From Halonatronomonas betaini (GTDB taxonomy: Bacteria; Bacillota; Halanaerobiia; Halanaerobiales; Halarsenatibacteraceae): a DNA stretch of 64,000 nt. Position numbers and translations under genes: made by a program. The notes below the pieces were generated by a model, which was not told the DNA's origin, searched no databases, and saw nothing but the letters and a program-made list of their open reading frames with translations. The DNA lies in contig NZ_JADPIE010000003.1 of assembly GCF_015666175.1 (NCBI RefSeq), positions 62,001 through 126,000 on the forward strand, read 5' to 3'. This document shows, in pieces, positions 7,389 to 16,273 of this stretch. Every line of letters begins with the position of its first letter. Position 1 is the stretch's first letter.

Positions 7389-9551
7389 TTGAAAAAGTTT
7401 ATTAAATTATTTTTTGTTTTCACTTTATCTCTTATTCTTTTAGCTGGTTGCAGTGATTTTGTTAATTTTAATACCAGTAATATTAAAGTTGGTGGCAGGG
7501 TAGTTACTGAAAACTCCAATTCTGCAGTTGCTGATGTTGTTGTTACTGATACAAAATCAGGAGAGACAGTTGACACTTGTTCTGAAGGTAAATGGGAGTT
7601 AACTATTACTGGCAGACCTGAAGAAGCTGAAATTTATGCAGCAAAGGATGGCTGGAGATTTAATCCGGAAAAACAAGTTGTTAGTTCTGATAATATGGGC
7701 ATAATATTTGAAGGTACTTATGTTGAAACTGAAGATCAAGATCCTTCTGAACCATCAGACCCATCAGATCCTTCTGATCCATCTGATGATCCTGTTACAT
7801 TTTCAATCTCTGGTGATATTGTTAATCAAGATGATGAACCTGTTAATGCAGTTAAATTAACATTAACTGATGAAGATGGAGAAGTTGCTTATGATTATTC
7901 AGATAGGAATGGAGAATTTGATTTTTCAGATCTTAAAGGTGAAATAACAATTATACCAGAAAAAGATGGTTATATCTTTGAACCTGAATATAGGAAGGCT
8001 GAAAAGGATAGAGAAAATATAGATTTTGTAGCTATAAAACAGTTTTATGATATTGAAGGTATAGTTACTGATAAAGAGGGCACTCCAATAAGTAATGTAA
8101 AAATTAAATTTAACGATGATCAATATGATTCAGTCATTACAAATATAAATGGAGAATTTACTAAGCGTAATTTAACTGGCCAGGTTGAATTAGAGCCAAT
8201 AAAAAATGATTATGAATTTTCTCCTGCTACAATAAATTTAAGAGAAGCAAATGATAACATTGAAATTCTTGCAATGAGAGGTAGTTATGATATTGAAGGT
8301 TTAGTTTTAGATGAATACGATGAGCCTATAAATGGGGTAGATATTACATTTAAGGATTCAAATGATCAGATTATTGATACAACAGTAACTGGTTTTGAAG
8401 GACAATATAGCTATTCTGGATTAAAGGGAGAATTAAGAGTAATACCTGAAAAAGATGGCTATACATTTGATCCTGTTGAAAGAAAAATTTTTGGTGATAG
8501 TGATGAGGTAAACTTTAGAGCAGAGGACCAAAGTTATGATATATCAGGAATAATAGTAAATGAAAACAATGAACCAATAAGCGGTGTAAAGATAGAAATT
8601 AATAATGGAGAATATGATTCTGTATTTACTAACAATGACGGCGAGTTTAAAGCAAGAAATTTAGTTGGTGATATTAATATAGAACCATCAAAAGAAGACT
8701 ATATTTTTAAACCAGCTGAAATTAATCTAGATAGTGCTAAAGATGATATAGAGATTATTGCTTACGAAGATGTATATGAGATATTTGGTAGATTAACTGA
8801 TGAAAATTCTGAAGAGCCTATAACTGATGCAAGGATTAATTTTTCAGGTGATGATATTAGTTCAGTTTACACCGATAGTGAAGGATACTTTAATAAGACT
8901 GGTTTGATTGGTAATATAGATGTAACTCCAGAAAAACCTGGTTATGAATTTTCTCCTAAAACTAGGCAAGTTTCAGAGTATAATGATAATGTTAATTTTA
9001 AAGGTCATAAGCAAGAGGGTCCATTTGATAAATATTCTGTATCAGGTATTGTTTATAGCAATGGAAAACCAGTTCCTAATATCCAGATCAACTTTGAGGA
9101 TTTAGAAGGAAATAATATAGGTTCTGCTATAACTGGCTCTAATGGAGAATGGGTTAAAGATAATTTATGGGGTACAGTTGTTATTAAACCTCAAGGAACC
9201 CCTGATTCTTTCAGTGAAAATTTCTCTCCTAACGAAATTACAGTAACTGAAGCTGAAGATAATATAGATTTTATTATATATGAAGAGGATTATAATGTTC
9301 ATGGTAGATTAGTTGATGGAAATAATGTAGGTATTGCAGATGCAAAAATATCTTTTTCATCGATTGCTTCATTTAATAATAGCCATATTAGTTCAGTATA
9401 CACTGATAACGATGGTTATTTTTCAAAAGTAGGATTAAATGGAATAGTAGAGGTCATTCCAGAAAAAGATGGTTATGAATTCATACCAGAAACAAGAGAG
9501 GTTTCTGGTTATAGTGATAGTGTAAACTTTGAAGGTAATTTAATTGATTAA
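7389..9551 (+). CDS. Surface lipoprotein with eight carboxypeptidase-regulatory-like/Ig-like repeats
   Basis: The 720-residue precursor starts at TTG and has a lipoprotein signal with lipobox LLAGC (C21). Eight modules of about 75-87 residues follow (about 34-110, 138-216, 219-293, 297-374, 378-453, 457-533, 542-626, 630-716). Each opens with Y-x-I-x-G and a short E-PI motif, has a D/NGEF turn, and contains a P-K-GY-F-P segment. This pattern fits CarboxypepD_reg-like or SdrD B-like beta-sandwich domains. A low-complexity PSD linker (about 118-135) separates module 1 from the rest. From module 2 onward, two module types alternate. No enzyme domain is present, so the protein is probably a stalk or adhesin-like surface protein. 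This gene is more AT-rich than its neighbours. Confidence 0.85.
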   Translation: MKKFIKLFFVFTLSLILLAGCSDFVNFNTSNIKVGGRVVTENSNSAVADVVVTDTKSGETVDTCSEGKWELTITGRPEEAEIYAAKDGWRFNPEKQVVSSDNMGIIFEGTYVETEDQDPSEPSDPSDPSDPSDDPVTFSISGDIVNQDDEPVNAVKLTLTDEDGEVAYDYSDRNGEFDFSDLKGEITIIPEKDGYIFEPEYRKAEKDRENIDFVAIKQFYDIEGIVTDKEGTPISNVKIKFNDDQYDSVITNINGEFTKRNLTGQVELEPIKNDYEFSPATINLREANDNIEILAMRGSYDIEGLVLDEYDEPINGVDITFKDSNDQIIDTTVTGFEGQYSYSGLKGELRVIPEKDGYTFDPVERKIFGDSDEVNFRAEDQSYDISGIIVNENNEPISGVKIEINNGEYDSVFTNNDGEFKARNLVGDINIEPSKEDYIFKPAEINLDSAKDDIEIIAYEDVYEIFGRLTDENSEEPITDARINFSGDDISSVYTDSEGYFNKTGLIGNIDVTPEKPGYEFSPKTRQVSEYNDNVNFKGHKQEGPFDKYSVSGIVYSNGKPVPNIQINFEDLEGNNIGSAITGSNGEWVKDNLWGTVVIKPQGTPDSFSENFSPNEITVTEAEDNIDFIIYEEDYNVHGRLVDGNNVGIADAKISFSSIASFNNSHISSVYTDNDGYFSKVGLNGIVEVIPEKDGYEFIPETREVSGYSDSVNFEGNLID

Positions 9552-9576
9552 TTATTAGAATTTAATAATTAATTAT

Positions 9577-9610
9577 GGGCCAGCGATTAAGTTTGCTGGC
9601 CTATCTCTAT
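9577..9610 (+). terminator. Probable terminator of the lipoprotein gene
   Basis: GGCCAGC (9578-9584) pairs with GCTGGCC (9595-9601). The downstream tract TATCTCTATGCTT is only moderately T-rich, so efficiency is uncertain. Confidence 0.55.
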
Positions 9611-9621
9611 GCTTATTTGAT

Positions 9622-9650
9622 TTGTATTAACCCACAATAAATAGTATAAT
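9622..9650 (+). promoter_or_regulatory. Promoter of the MsbA-like/LpxL-like operon
   Basis: TTGTAT (9622-9627), an exact 17-bp spacer and a perfect TATAAT (9645-9650) lie 35 bp before the ATG. Confidence 0.7.
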
Positions 9651-9685
9651 AAACCTTGAAGTTTTTTATAGTAAGGTGGGTTAAA

Positions 9686-11419
9686 ATGAATTTACTTAAA
9701 CGTCTTTATAGCTATGTCGGACCATATAAAAAGAGGTTTATCTTTGCAATTATGAGTATGGTGATCCATGCTGCCCTGACAGTATTTTTTGTCAGAGTTT
9801 TTCAGGAGTTACTGGAGACAATTATTGCAGATATATCCGCTGATGAGGGCGGTATTTTTATCCTTTCAATGATTGCCCTGGGCATGATTGCTCTTTATTT
9901 TGTTAAGGGCCTGGTTTATTATGCTCAAAAATACTTAAGTAAGTATGTATCCCATAAAGTTATGCGGGATATACGAAATGATCTTTACAGCCATCTCCAG
10001 AAACTGCCTTTAAGCTTTTATAATAAGAGTAAAACTGGAGAAATCCTGTCCAGGCTGACAAATGATGTTAAGGTCCTTGAAGGTGCAATAGTTGATAGTT
10101 CAGTGAATTTAGTCTATAATTCACTGACTGTTATCGGTGGCTTCATCTACTTATTTTACTTAAATTTTAGGTTAACCCTTTTTCTAATTGTTGTTTTACC
10201 CTTGATTGCATTTATTGTTGTAAAGTTTAATAAAAAAATCAGAAATAAAAGTAAAGAAGTTCAGGTAAAAATTGCAGATGTCTCTGATGTTATTCAGGAA
10301 ACTCTCTCTGCCATCAGGGTTGTTAAATCCTTTGGCCGTGAAGATTATGAGTATGAGAGGTTTCAGGAAGAAAATCAGGCTAATTTCAGGGCTGTCGTTA
10401 AAAAATCTCAGTATAAAGCAGCTTTAAGTCCAATGGTTGAATTTTCTGCTGCCCTGGGTTTTACAGCAGTATTATGGTTTGGTGGTCTTGAAGTTATGAA
10501 CGGAACTATGGGAGCAGCAGAATTAATAGCTTTCTTTACAATGATTATTACAATTGGAAGCCCGCTCCAGTCAGTTACCAAAGTAAATGCAACTATCCAG
10601 TCAGCAATGGCCGCAGCTGAAAGAATCTTTGAAACCCTTGATTACGAAGTTGAAATAAAAACTAAAGATAATAATACTGTCCTTGATAAAATAGATGGTG
10701 AAGTCGAATTTAAAAATCTATATTTTGCATATGATGAAGAGACTGTCTTAAATAATATCAATTTAAAAGTGGAGCCAGGAAAGTCAGTTGCCCTGGTTGG
10801 CCCAAGTGGAGCCGGTAAATCAACTCTGGTTGATATGATTCCTAGATTTTATGATCCGATACAGGGTGAGGTTTCAATCGATGGCCATGATATACGTGAT
10901 TTAGACGTAGATTTTTTAAGGAGTAAAATTGGCGTTGTTCCCCAGGAGACAATCCTCTTTTCTGGAACAATCAGAGATAATATCAGGTATGGAGATCTTG
11001 ACGCCTCTGAGGATGAAATAATAGCAGCAGCAAAGGCCAGCAATTCCCATGATTTTATAATCGATTTCACTGATGGCTATGATACCTATCTTGGAGAAAG
11101 AGGAATCGGTCTTTCAGGAGGCCAGAAGCAGAGAATTGCAATCGCCAGAGCATTATTAAAAGACCCTGCTATCTTAATTTTTGATGAGGCAACTTCCTCA
11201 CTTGATACTGAATCTGAAAAACTTGTTCAGGATGCTTTGAATCGCTTAAAAGAAAATCGAACAACCTTTATCATTGCTCACCGCTTGAGCACTGTTATCA
11301 ATTCTGATAAAATAGTTGTTTTAGAAGACGGAAATATTATTGAACAGGGAGATCACAGTCAGCTGATTGATAGAGAAGGCCTCTATCACAAATTATATCA
11401 ACACCAGCTGGCTCAATAA
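9686..11419 (+). CDS. MsbA-like ABC exporter (fused membrane and ATPase domains)
   Basis: The 577-residue half-transporter has about six membrane helices (residues 1-310) and an ATPase domain with Walker A GPSGAGKST (about 372-380), Q-loop VPQETILFSG, signature LSGGQKQR (about 475-482), Walker B ILIFDEA and H-loop AHRLST. I place the start at 9686 after AAGGTGGG; an upstream TTG in frame has no ribosome site. Homodimeric exporters of this class move lipids or drugs. The next gene, 12 bp away, is an LpxL-type acyltransferase, which supports an MsbA role in flipping a lipid A-like glycolipid across the inner membrane. A general drug-exporter role remains possible. Confidence 0.88.
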   Translation: MNLLKRLYSYVGPYKKRFIFAIMSMVIHAALTVFFVRVFQELLETIIADISADEGGIFILSMIALGMIALYFVKGLVYYAQKYLSKYVSHKVMRDIRNDLYSHLQKLPLSFYNKSKTGEILSRLTNDVKVLEGAIVDSSVNLVYNSLTVIGGFIYLFYLNFRLTLFLIVVLPLIAFIVVKFNKKIRNKSKEVQVKIADVSDVIQETLSAIRVVKSFGREDYEYERFQEENQANFRAVVKKSQYKAALSPMVEFSAALGFTAVLWFGGLEVMNGTMGAAELIAFFTMIITIGSPLQSVTKVNATIQSAMAAAERIFETLDYEVEIKTKDNNTVLDKIDGEVEFKNLYFAYDEETVLNNINLKVEPGKSVALVGPSGAGKSTLVDMIPRFYDPIQGEVSIDGHDIRDLDVDFLRSKIGVVPQETILFSGTIRDNIRYGDLDASEDEIIAAAKASNSHDFIIDFTDGYDTYLGERGIGLSGGQKQRIAIARALLKDPAILIFDEATSSLDTESEKLVQDALNRLKENRTTFIIAHRLSTVINSDKIVVLEDGNIIEQGDHSQLIDREGLYHKLYQHQLAQ

Positions 11420-11431
11420 AGGTAGTGAATT

Positions 11432-12331
11432 ATGAATACTGATAAAATAATTGATAAATTAATAAGGATTATTTTTGCTCTAGGAGATCTACTTGTAAAT
11501 ATTTTGCCTGAAGCTATTGTTTCCAGGTTAGGCAAAGCTTTAGGATATATTGCATATTATTTAGCCGGCCATGAGAGGCGCCTGGCCTGGAGAAATATAA
11601 ATAATGTCGATATTGGCCAGTACAATAAAAAAGAAAAAAAAGAGATAATCATTTCAGCATGCAAACATTTCGGCCAGATGATAATGGAGCTTTTTTTAAT
11701 CAAAAATATTGATCAGAACAATCTTTCCCGGCATTTCGATTATGAAAATCTAAATATTCTAGAAGAAGCTAAAGCTCAAAATAGAGGAATTATTATCTAT
11801 ACTGCCCACTTTGGCAACTGGGAATGGCTGGGCCCTGCTCTGTCCAGAAAAGGTTATCCTACGACAGCAATTGTCGAAAAACAGGATTATGGAGATAAAG
11901 CTTTAAATGATATTCGCCGTTCAGGCGGAACAGAGGTTATCTATACCGGTGCAGGAATCCGCAAGGCCTATAAGGCTTTAAAAGACAATAAAATTCTATT
12001 CCTTTTAGGAGATCAACATGCCGGTGATGCCGGCCTTGAGGTCGACTTTTTAGGAAGAACCACAAGTACATATAGAGGAATAATTAAACTGGCTGCCAGA
12101 ACTAATTCAATAATTATACCTGCATATCCTATCCGACAGGGATTTGCCAATTTCAACATACGATTCTTTCCAGCAATTGAGATCAATAAAAATTTAAACG
12201 AAAAAGAAGAAAAAGCCCTGCTTAAAAAATTAATCCAGACAACAGAAGAAGTAGTCAGAGAAAACCCTGACCAGTGGAACTGGTTTTATAAACGCTGGAA
12301 ACAGGCGAAAATTAACGAAAATAAATCTTGA
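11432..12331 (+). CDS. LpxL/HtrB-family lysophospholipid (lipid A) acyltransferase
   Basis: The 299-residue membrane-associated protein shows the LpxL-type catalytic motif HFGNWE (H126 and E131, an HX4E motif), an N-terminal hydrophobic anchor, the conserved ERRLAWRN segment, LLGDQHAG with the downstream FLGRTT element, and NPDQWNWFYKRWK near the C terminus. Enzymes of this family add secondary acyl chains to lipid A or related glycolipids using acyl-ACP. Location right after an MsbA-like exporter suggests an outer-membrane lipid pathway. Which acyl donor and position are used cannot be read here. Confidence 0.88.
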   Translation: MNTDKIIDKLIRIIFALGDLLVNILPEAIVSRLGKALGYIAYYLAGHERRLAWRNINNVDIGQYNKKEKKEIIISACKHFGQMIMELFLIKNIDQNNLSRHFDYENLNILEEAKAQNRGIIIYTAHFGNWEWLGPALSRKGYPTTAIVEKQDYGDKALNDIRRSGGTEVIYTGAGIRKAYKALKDNKILFLLGDQHAGDAGLEVDFLGRTTSTYRGIIKLAARTNSIIIPAYPIRQGFANFNIRFFPAIEINKNLNEKEEKALLKKLIQTTEEVVRENPDQWNWFYKRWKQAKINENKS

Positions 12332-12439
12332 TATAAATATTGATTAACAATAGTTCTTATAAATGCATAAAATTATTTGTATAAAAATGTCGAAAATAGA
12401 TTGTCTCTAAAATTTCTTTGGTATTTTAAGAAAAACTAA

Positions 12440-12468
12440 TTGATTTATCATTTATAAAATGGTATTAT
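12440..12468 (+). promoter_or_regulatory. Promoter of the Wzz/BY-kinase genes
   Basis: TTGATT (12440-12445), a 17-bp spacer and TATTAT (12463-12468) precede the ATG at 12507 by 38 bp. The rest of 12332-12506 holds nothing I can name. Confidence 0.65.
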
Positions 12469-12506
12469 TTTAAAAAGACCAATGCTAAAAGGAGATGATC
12501 TAACAT

Positions 12507-13547
12507 ATGAATGAAAATAACAATATTGAAGAGATGGAAATTGATTTAAAAGAATTATTTATGGTTATCTGGAAGAAAAAGTTTATTCTGATTGCAGTTG
12601 TTGCAGTCTCGATGGTTGCAACTTTTTTATTTGCAAACACTTTAGAACCTGAATTTCAGGCTTCCACACAGGTATTAGTCTCTGAAGATGAAGAGCAATT
12701 AAGAGAATATATTTCTGAGGGAAGAACTTTAACTTCCTCAAGGAATACAGATTTATACATAGAAATCATGAAAAGCAGCAATTTCTTAGAGAATATGAGA
12801 GCTAAATTGGATATTAATCCAGAGCTTAATGAGGAATTAACTCCTAGAAGATTAAGAAATATTATCAATATAAGTAGTGCTTCAATTAATAATCTCCTTG
12901 TAATCGAAGTAACTCATAATGACCCAGAATTGGCAACTGATATAGCAAATAAAACTGCAGTCACCCTTGAGGAAACTACATATGACCGTCAGGTTAGTGA
13001 TTTTGATAGAGCTTTAAATTTTATTTCAGAACAGTTAGAAGAAAATCAGAGAGTGATTTTAGAGCTTGAAGATAAAATAGCAGAAGCTAATGGTGAGAGT
13101 ACAACATTATTGTCTAATGACATTTCAATTGAAGAAAATGATTATTTAGCCAGCTTTGATACTGGTATTAGTGATATTAATGGTGAGATCTCACTTGCTT
13201 TTTTAGAATCTGAAAAAGATATAGCACAAAATACTTATGATATGTTAAGAGAAAGGCAGGAAGAGATCCGCCTGCAAAAGAATATTCAACCAACTGAAAT
13301 TGAAGTTATTGAAGCAGCAACTATTCCAGAAAATCCTGTAAGTCCAAGAGTTAACTTGATGACATTAATATCGGGTGTTTTAGCTGGAATGCTCGGACTT
13401 TTTGTTATCTTTATGTTTGAATTCTTTGATACCAGAATTAAAACTGAAGAACAGTTAGAAAAAGTTAGTGATTTATCTGTTCTTGGGATAATACCTGAGA
13501 TTGATGTTGATAAACATTCTAAGGAAAACCAGGAAGGTGATAATTAA
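12507..13547 (+). CDS. Wzz/YveK-type polysaccharide co-polymerase (chain-length determinant)
   Basis: The 346-residue protein has the classic Wzz layout: a short acidic N terminus, a membrane helix at about 25-45, a long extracytoplasmic region with coiled-coil character (about 160-260), a proline-rich ENPVSPRVN motif and a second membrane helix at about 278-300. Its C-terminal tail is cytoplasmic. Proteins of this type set chain length of capsule or exopolysaccharide and activate a partner BY-kinase. That partner begins one base after this stop codon, so the two are translationally linked. Confidence 0.88.
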   Translation: MNENNNIEEMEIDLKELFMVIWKKKFILIAVVAVSMVATFLFANTLEPEFQASTQVLVSEDEEQLREYISEGRTLTSSRNTDLYIEIMKSSNFLENMRAKLDINPELNEELTPRRLRNIINISSASINNLLVIEVTHNDPELATDIANKTAVTLEETTYDRQVSDFDRALNFISEQLEENQRVILELEDKIAEANGESTTLLSNDISIEENDYLASFDTGISDINGEISLAFLESEKDIAQNTYDMLRERQEEIRLQKNIQPTEIEVIEAATIPENPVSPRVNLMTLISGVLAGMLGLFVIFMFEFFDTRIKTEEQLEKVSDLSVLGIIPEIDVDKHSKENQEGDN

Positions 13548-14243
13548 ATGAGGAATTTAATCGGTAAGAAAAATGTAAATAAACAGGAACTAATATATAA
13601 CCTCAACCCTCATTCGCCTATAGTTGAAGCTTATAGAAATTTAAGAACCAATCTGAATTACCTTAGTCCGGATAAAGAACTTAAAAAAATTTCTTTTACC
13701 AGTTCTGAACCAGGAGATGGTAAAAGTTTAACTATTACTAATCTAGCTATTTCTATGGCTAATAATGGACAAAAAGTTATCTTAATTGATGGAGATTTAA
13801 GGCGTCCTAAAGTTCATACTCAGCTTAATGTTACCAGTTTTGATGGGGTCAGTGATATTTTATCTGGGAAAATATCCTTTGATGAAGCATTAAGGGATAA
13901 TGAAGTTGATAACCTCTATGTAATTCCTTCAGGGGCTATACCACCTAATCCATCAGAGTTAATTTCATCTCAGAAAATGAGTGAATTACTTGATAAAGCT
14001 GCAGAAAAAGCTGATATTGTTTTAGTTGATGCCCCACCTGTAGGTATTTCTGACTCTGCCATAATAGGTAATAAAGTTGATGGTACAATTATTGTTGTTC
14101 ATTCCCATAAAACAAAAGAAGAACAGATTAAAGATGCTAAAATGAGATTAAAAAAATCCAATTCTAATATTTTAGGCACTGTTTTGAATATGCATCCTAT
14201 TGAAGAAAATAATAAATATTATGGTGGTTATTATACTCAATAA
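13548..14243 (+). CDS. Bacterial tyrosine kinase (CpsD/CapB/YwqD type)
   Basis: The 231-residue protein has Walker A SSEPGDGKS (about 52-60), Walker A' VILIDGD (77-83), Walker B IVLVDAPP (157-164), an N-terminal EAYRNLRTNL activation segment (27-36) and a C-terminal tyrosine cluster YYGGYY (Y224, Y225, Y228, Y229). This is the soluble Firmicutes form of BY-kinase, activated by the C-terminal tail of the preceding membrane protein and autophosphorylating its tyrosine tail. It controls polysaccharide polymerisation in known systems. No glycosyltransferase genes follow, so its polymer must be made elsewhere. Confidence 0.92.
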   Translation: MRNLIGKKNVNKQELIYNLNPHSPIVEAYRNLRTNLNYLSPDKELKKISFTSSEPGDGKSLTITNLAISMANNGQKVILIDGDLRRPKVHTQLNVTSFDGVSDILSGKISFDEALRDNEVDNLYVIPSGAIPPNPSELISSQKMSELLDKAAEKADIVLVDAPPVGISDSAIIGNKVDGTIIVVHSHKTKEEQIKDAKMRLKKSNSNILGTVLNMHPIEENNKYYGGYYTQ

Positions 14244-14249
14244 ATCCTA

Positions 14250-14278
14250 TTGTTTAATGATTATTGTAATGATATAAT
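14250..14278 (+). promoter_or_regulatory. Separate promoter for the CpsB-type phosphatase
   Basis: TTGTTT (14250-14255), a 17-bp spacer and a perfect TATAAT (14273-14278) lie in the 90-bp gap between kinase and phosphatase genes. Confidence 0.65.
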
Positions 14279-14333
14279 GTATAATGTCGAAATATATCGT
14301 ACAATAAAATTATGTACTGGAGTGTCTAAATAA

Positions 14334-15110
14334 ATGATTGATTTACATGCCCATGTTCTGCCTGGTATAGATGATGGACCAGAGCGAGAACAGGATACGA
14401 TTGAAATTTTAAAAGAATCATCTGAAAAAGGTGTTAAAAGTATTGTCGCAACGCCACATTTTAATAATAATTCAACTTACAATAAAGATTATCTAATTAA
14501 AGAAATCAATAGATTTAATAAAATTGCAAGAAATGAAGAAATAGAAATAACTTTATTTCCTGGAGCCGAATATCAAATGAATCGTAATCTTTCAAAGGAG
14601 ATAAATGATAATGGGGCAATAACCCTTGCCAATTCAAGTTATTTATTAGTTGAATTTCCATTTGACAGTATGCCAGTTGATTCTTTTAATATTTTTCATG
14701 ATTTAAAACTTCTTGGCTATAAGCCTGTAATAGCCCATCCAGAGAGATGTGCCGATCTAATTAAAAATCCTGAAAAGCTTTATGATTTTGTAGATAGCGG
14801 TATTTATGCTCAACTTAACTCAGGGAGTATCTTAGGTAGATATGGTTCAAGAGTGAAAAAGACAGCAGAAATATTTATTAAAAACAATCTGGTACAATTA
14901 ATTGGTTCTGATCTCCATTCAACTGGTAAAAGAAATCAACTAATGCCAATTGCTATAAAAGAGATTGAAAACATATCGAAAGAAATTACTATTAACTTTT
15001 CTGAAAATGCAGTAAGAGTTATCAGTAATAAAAAACTTAAATTATTGAACTATAGAGAACCTTCTAGTAGTGTATTTTCTTTACCAAAATTTATTGCTGA
15101 TATATTATAA
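14334..15110 (+). CDS. PHP-family tyrosine-protein phosphatase (CpsB/CapC/YwqE type)
   Basis: The 258-residue protein opens with the PHP metal motif IDLHAHVLPGIDDGP, followed by ATPHF (about 40-44), the PGAEYQ element, AHPERC (about 138-143) and GSDLHSTG near residue 200, which together supply the trinuclear metal site. The family dephosphorylates the tyrosine tail of the cognate BY-kinase. It completes the Wzz-kinase-phosphatase set of exopolysaccharide loci, although here it has its own predicted promoter, so phosphatase supply could be uncoupled from the kinase. Confidence 0.92.
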   Translation: MIDLHAHVLPGIDDGPEREQDTIEILKESSEKGVKSIVATPHFNNNSTYNKDYLIKEINRFNKIARNEEIEITLFPGAEYQMNRNLSKEINDNGAITLANSSYLLVEFPFDSMPVDSFNIFHDLKLLGYKPVIAHPERCADLIKNPEKLYDFVDSGIYAQLNSGSILGRYGSRVKKTAEIFIKNNLVQLIGSDLHSTGKRNQLMPIAIKEIENISKEITINFSENAVRVISNKKLKLLNYREPSSSVFSLPKFIADIL

Positions 15111-15213
15111 TAAATTAATTTCAGAATACTCCGGATAATTTTCAAGCCCTTGCCAAAACCACATTCCTTATGTTAGAATGACTAAAGGCTGAAATAAATA
15201 AGCAAAAATCAAA

Positions 15214-15252
15214 GCTGCCTCCTCGCATTTTGCCGAGAAGGGGCTTTTCTTT
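15214..15252 (+). terminator. Probable terminator after the phosphatase gene
   Basis: An imperfect stem formed by GCTGCCTCCTCG and CGAGAAGGGGC around a CATTTTGC loop is followed by TTTTCTTT. Confidence 0.6.
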
Positions 15253-15295
15253 ATGGATAGATAAATGTAACAATATTTAAAGGAGTGTGGTTTAA

Positions 15296-16147
15296 ATGAA
15301 AAATTTAAGAAACAATTTGAAAGATTACTTAATTATTTATCTTGGTGTATTGACTGTGGCAATTGGTACCAGTGTCTTTTTAATCCCTTCAAATTTAGCT
15401 GTAGGCGGCATTACAGGGCTGGCTATAGTAGTTAATCATATGGTGCCTCAAATCCCAATAGGACTATTTCTAATCGGAATGAATATAATATTATTAGCTT
15501 TAGGCTTCTGGTTAATCGGCAGTAAGTTTGGCTTAAAAACTATTTTTGCGAGCCTTACACTATCCAGTACTATCTGGATTATTGAATCTGCTTTTCCCTT
15601 ACAACAGCCACTTGTAGATAATATATTCCTAAATCTATTTCATGGCATTTTAACTATTGGTATTGGATTAGCCATTATTTTCTATCATAATGCCTCCACT
15701 GGCGGTACTGACATTCTTGCTAAAATCATTAATAAGTATCAGCAAATAGAAATTGGTAAGTCGTTATTGGTGGCTGATTTTCTAGTTACTATTTCGGCTG
15801 GAATTACTTTTGGTGTTGAATTAGGTTTATATGCATTACTTGGAGTTATTATGAATTCCTTTATAATAGATTATATTATTGCTGGTTTTAATTTAAAAAT
15901 TAAGTTGACTATTATCACCTCTAACCCGGAAAAAATCAGGAACTATATCAATAATAATATTCAGAGAGGCGCTACAATTTATAGAGCAGAAGGCGCCTTT
16001 ACTGGAGAAGATAAAGATGTCTTAATAACAGCAATGAATAGACGTGAGTTTTTAGCTCTTAAATCTTATATTGCTAAAGTGGATGAGGATGCCTTTGTTA
16101 TGGTTTCAAAGGTTAAAGAGGTATTTGGTGAAGGCTTTAGCTATTAA
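15296..16147 (+). CDS. YitT family membrane protein (DUF161/DUF2179), copy 2
   Basis: The 283-residue protein matches the copy at 6352 over its whole length, including IPSNLAVGGITGLA, NASTGGTDILAKI, RGATIYRAEGAFTG and the ending GEGFSY. The most obvious differences are conservative changes in membrane segments. AAAGGAGTG precedes the ATG. As in copy 1, the N-terminal part is a multi-span membrane domain and the C-terminal about 85 residues form DUF2179. Function is not established for the family. Confidence 0.92.
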   Translation: MKNLRNNLKDYLIIYLGVLTVAIGTSVFLIPSNLAVGGITGLAIVVNHMVPQIPIGLFLIGMNIILLALGFWLIGSKFGLKTIFASLTLSSTIWIIESAFPLQQPLVDNIFLNLFHGILTIGIGLAIIFYHNASTGGTDILAKIINKYQQIEIGKSLLVADFLVTISAGITFGVELGLYALLGVIMNSFIIDYIIAGFNLKIKLTIITSNPEKIRNYINNNIQRGATIYRAEGAFTGEDKDVLITAMNRREFLALKSYIAKVDEDAFVMVSKVKEVFGEGFSY

Positions 16148-16218
16148 ATTATCATTTAAAAATATTCTGACTTTAATTTTTTAGATTATAATAGTATAAT
16201 AATATTAGATTTCAATAA

Positions 16219-16247
16219 GCCGGCATTAGATTGTCGGCTTTTTATTA
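16219..16247 (+). terminator. Terminator after YitT copy 2
   Basis: GCCGGCA (16219-16225) pairs with TGTCGGC (16232-16238), with one G-U pair, followed by five T. Confidence 0.75.
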
Positions 16248-16273
16248 TATTTAAGAGAGAAGGATGAAAAACA

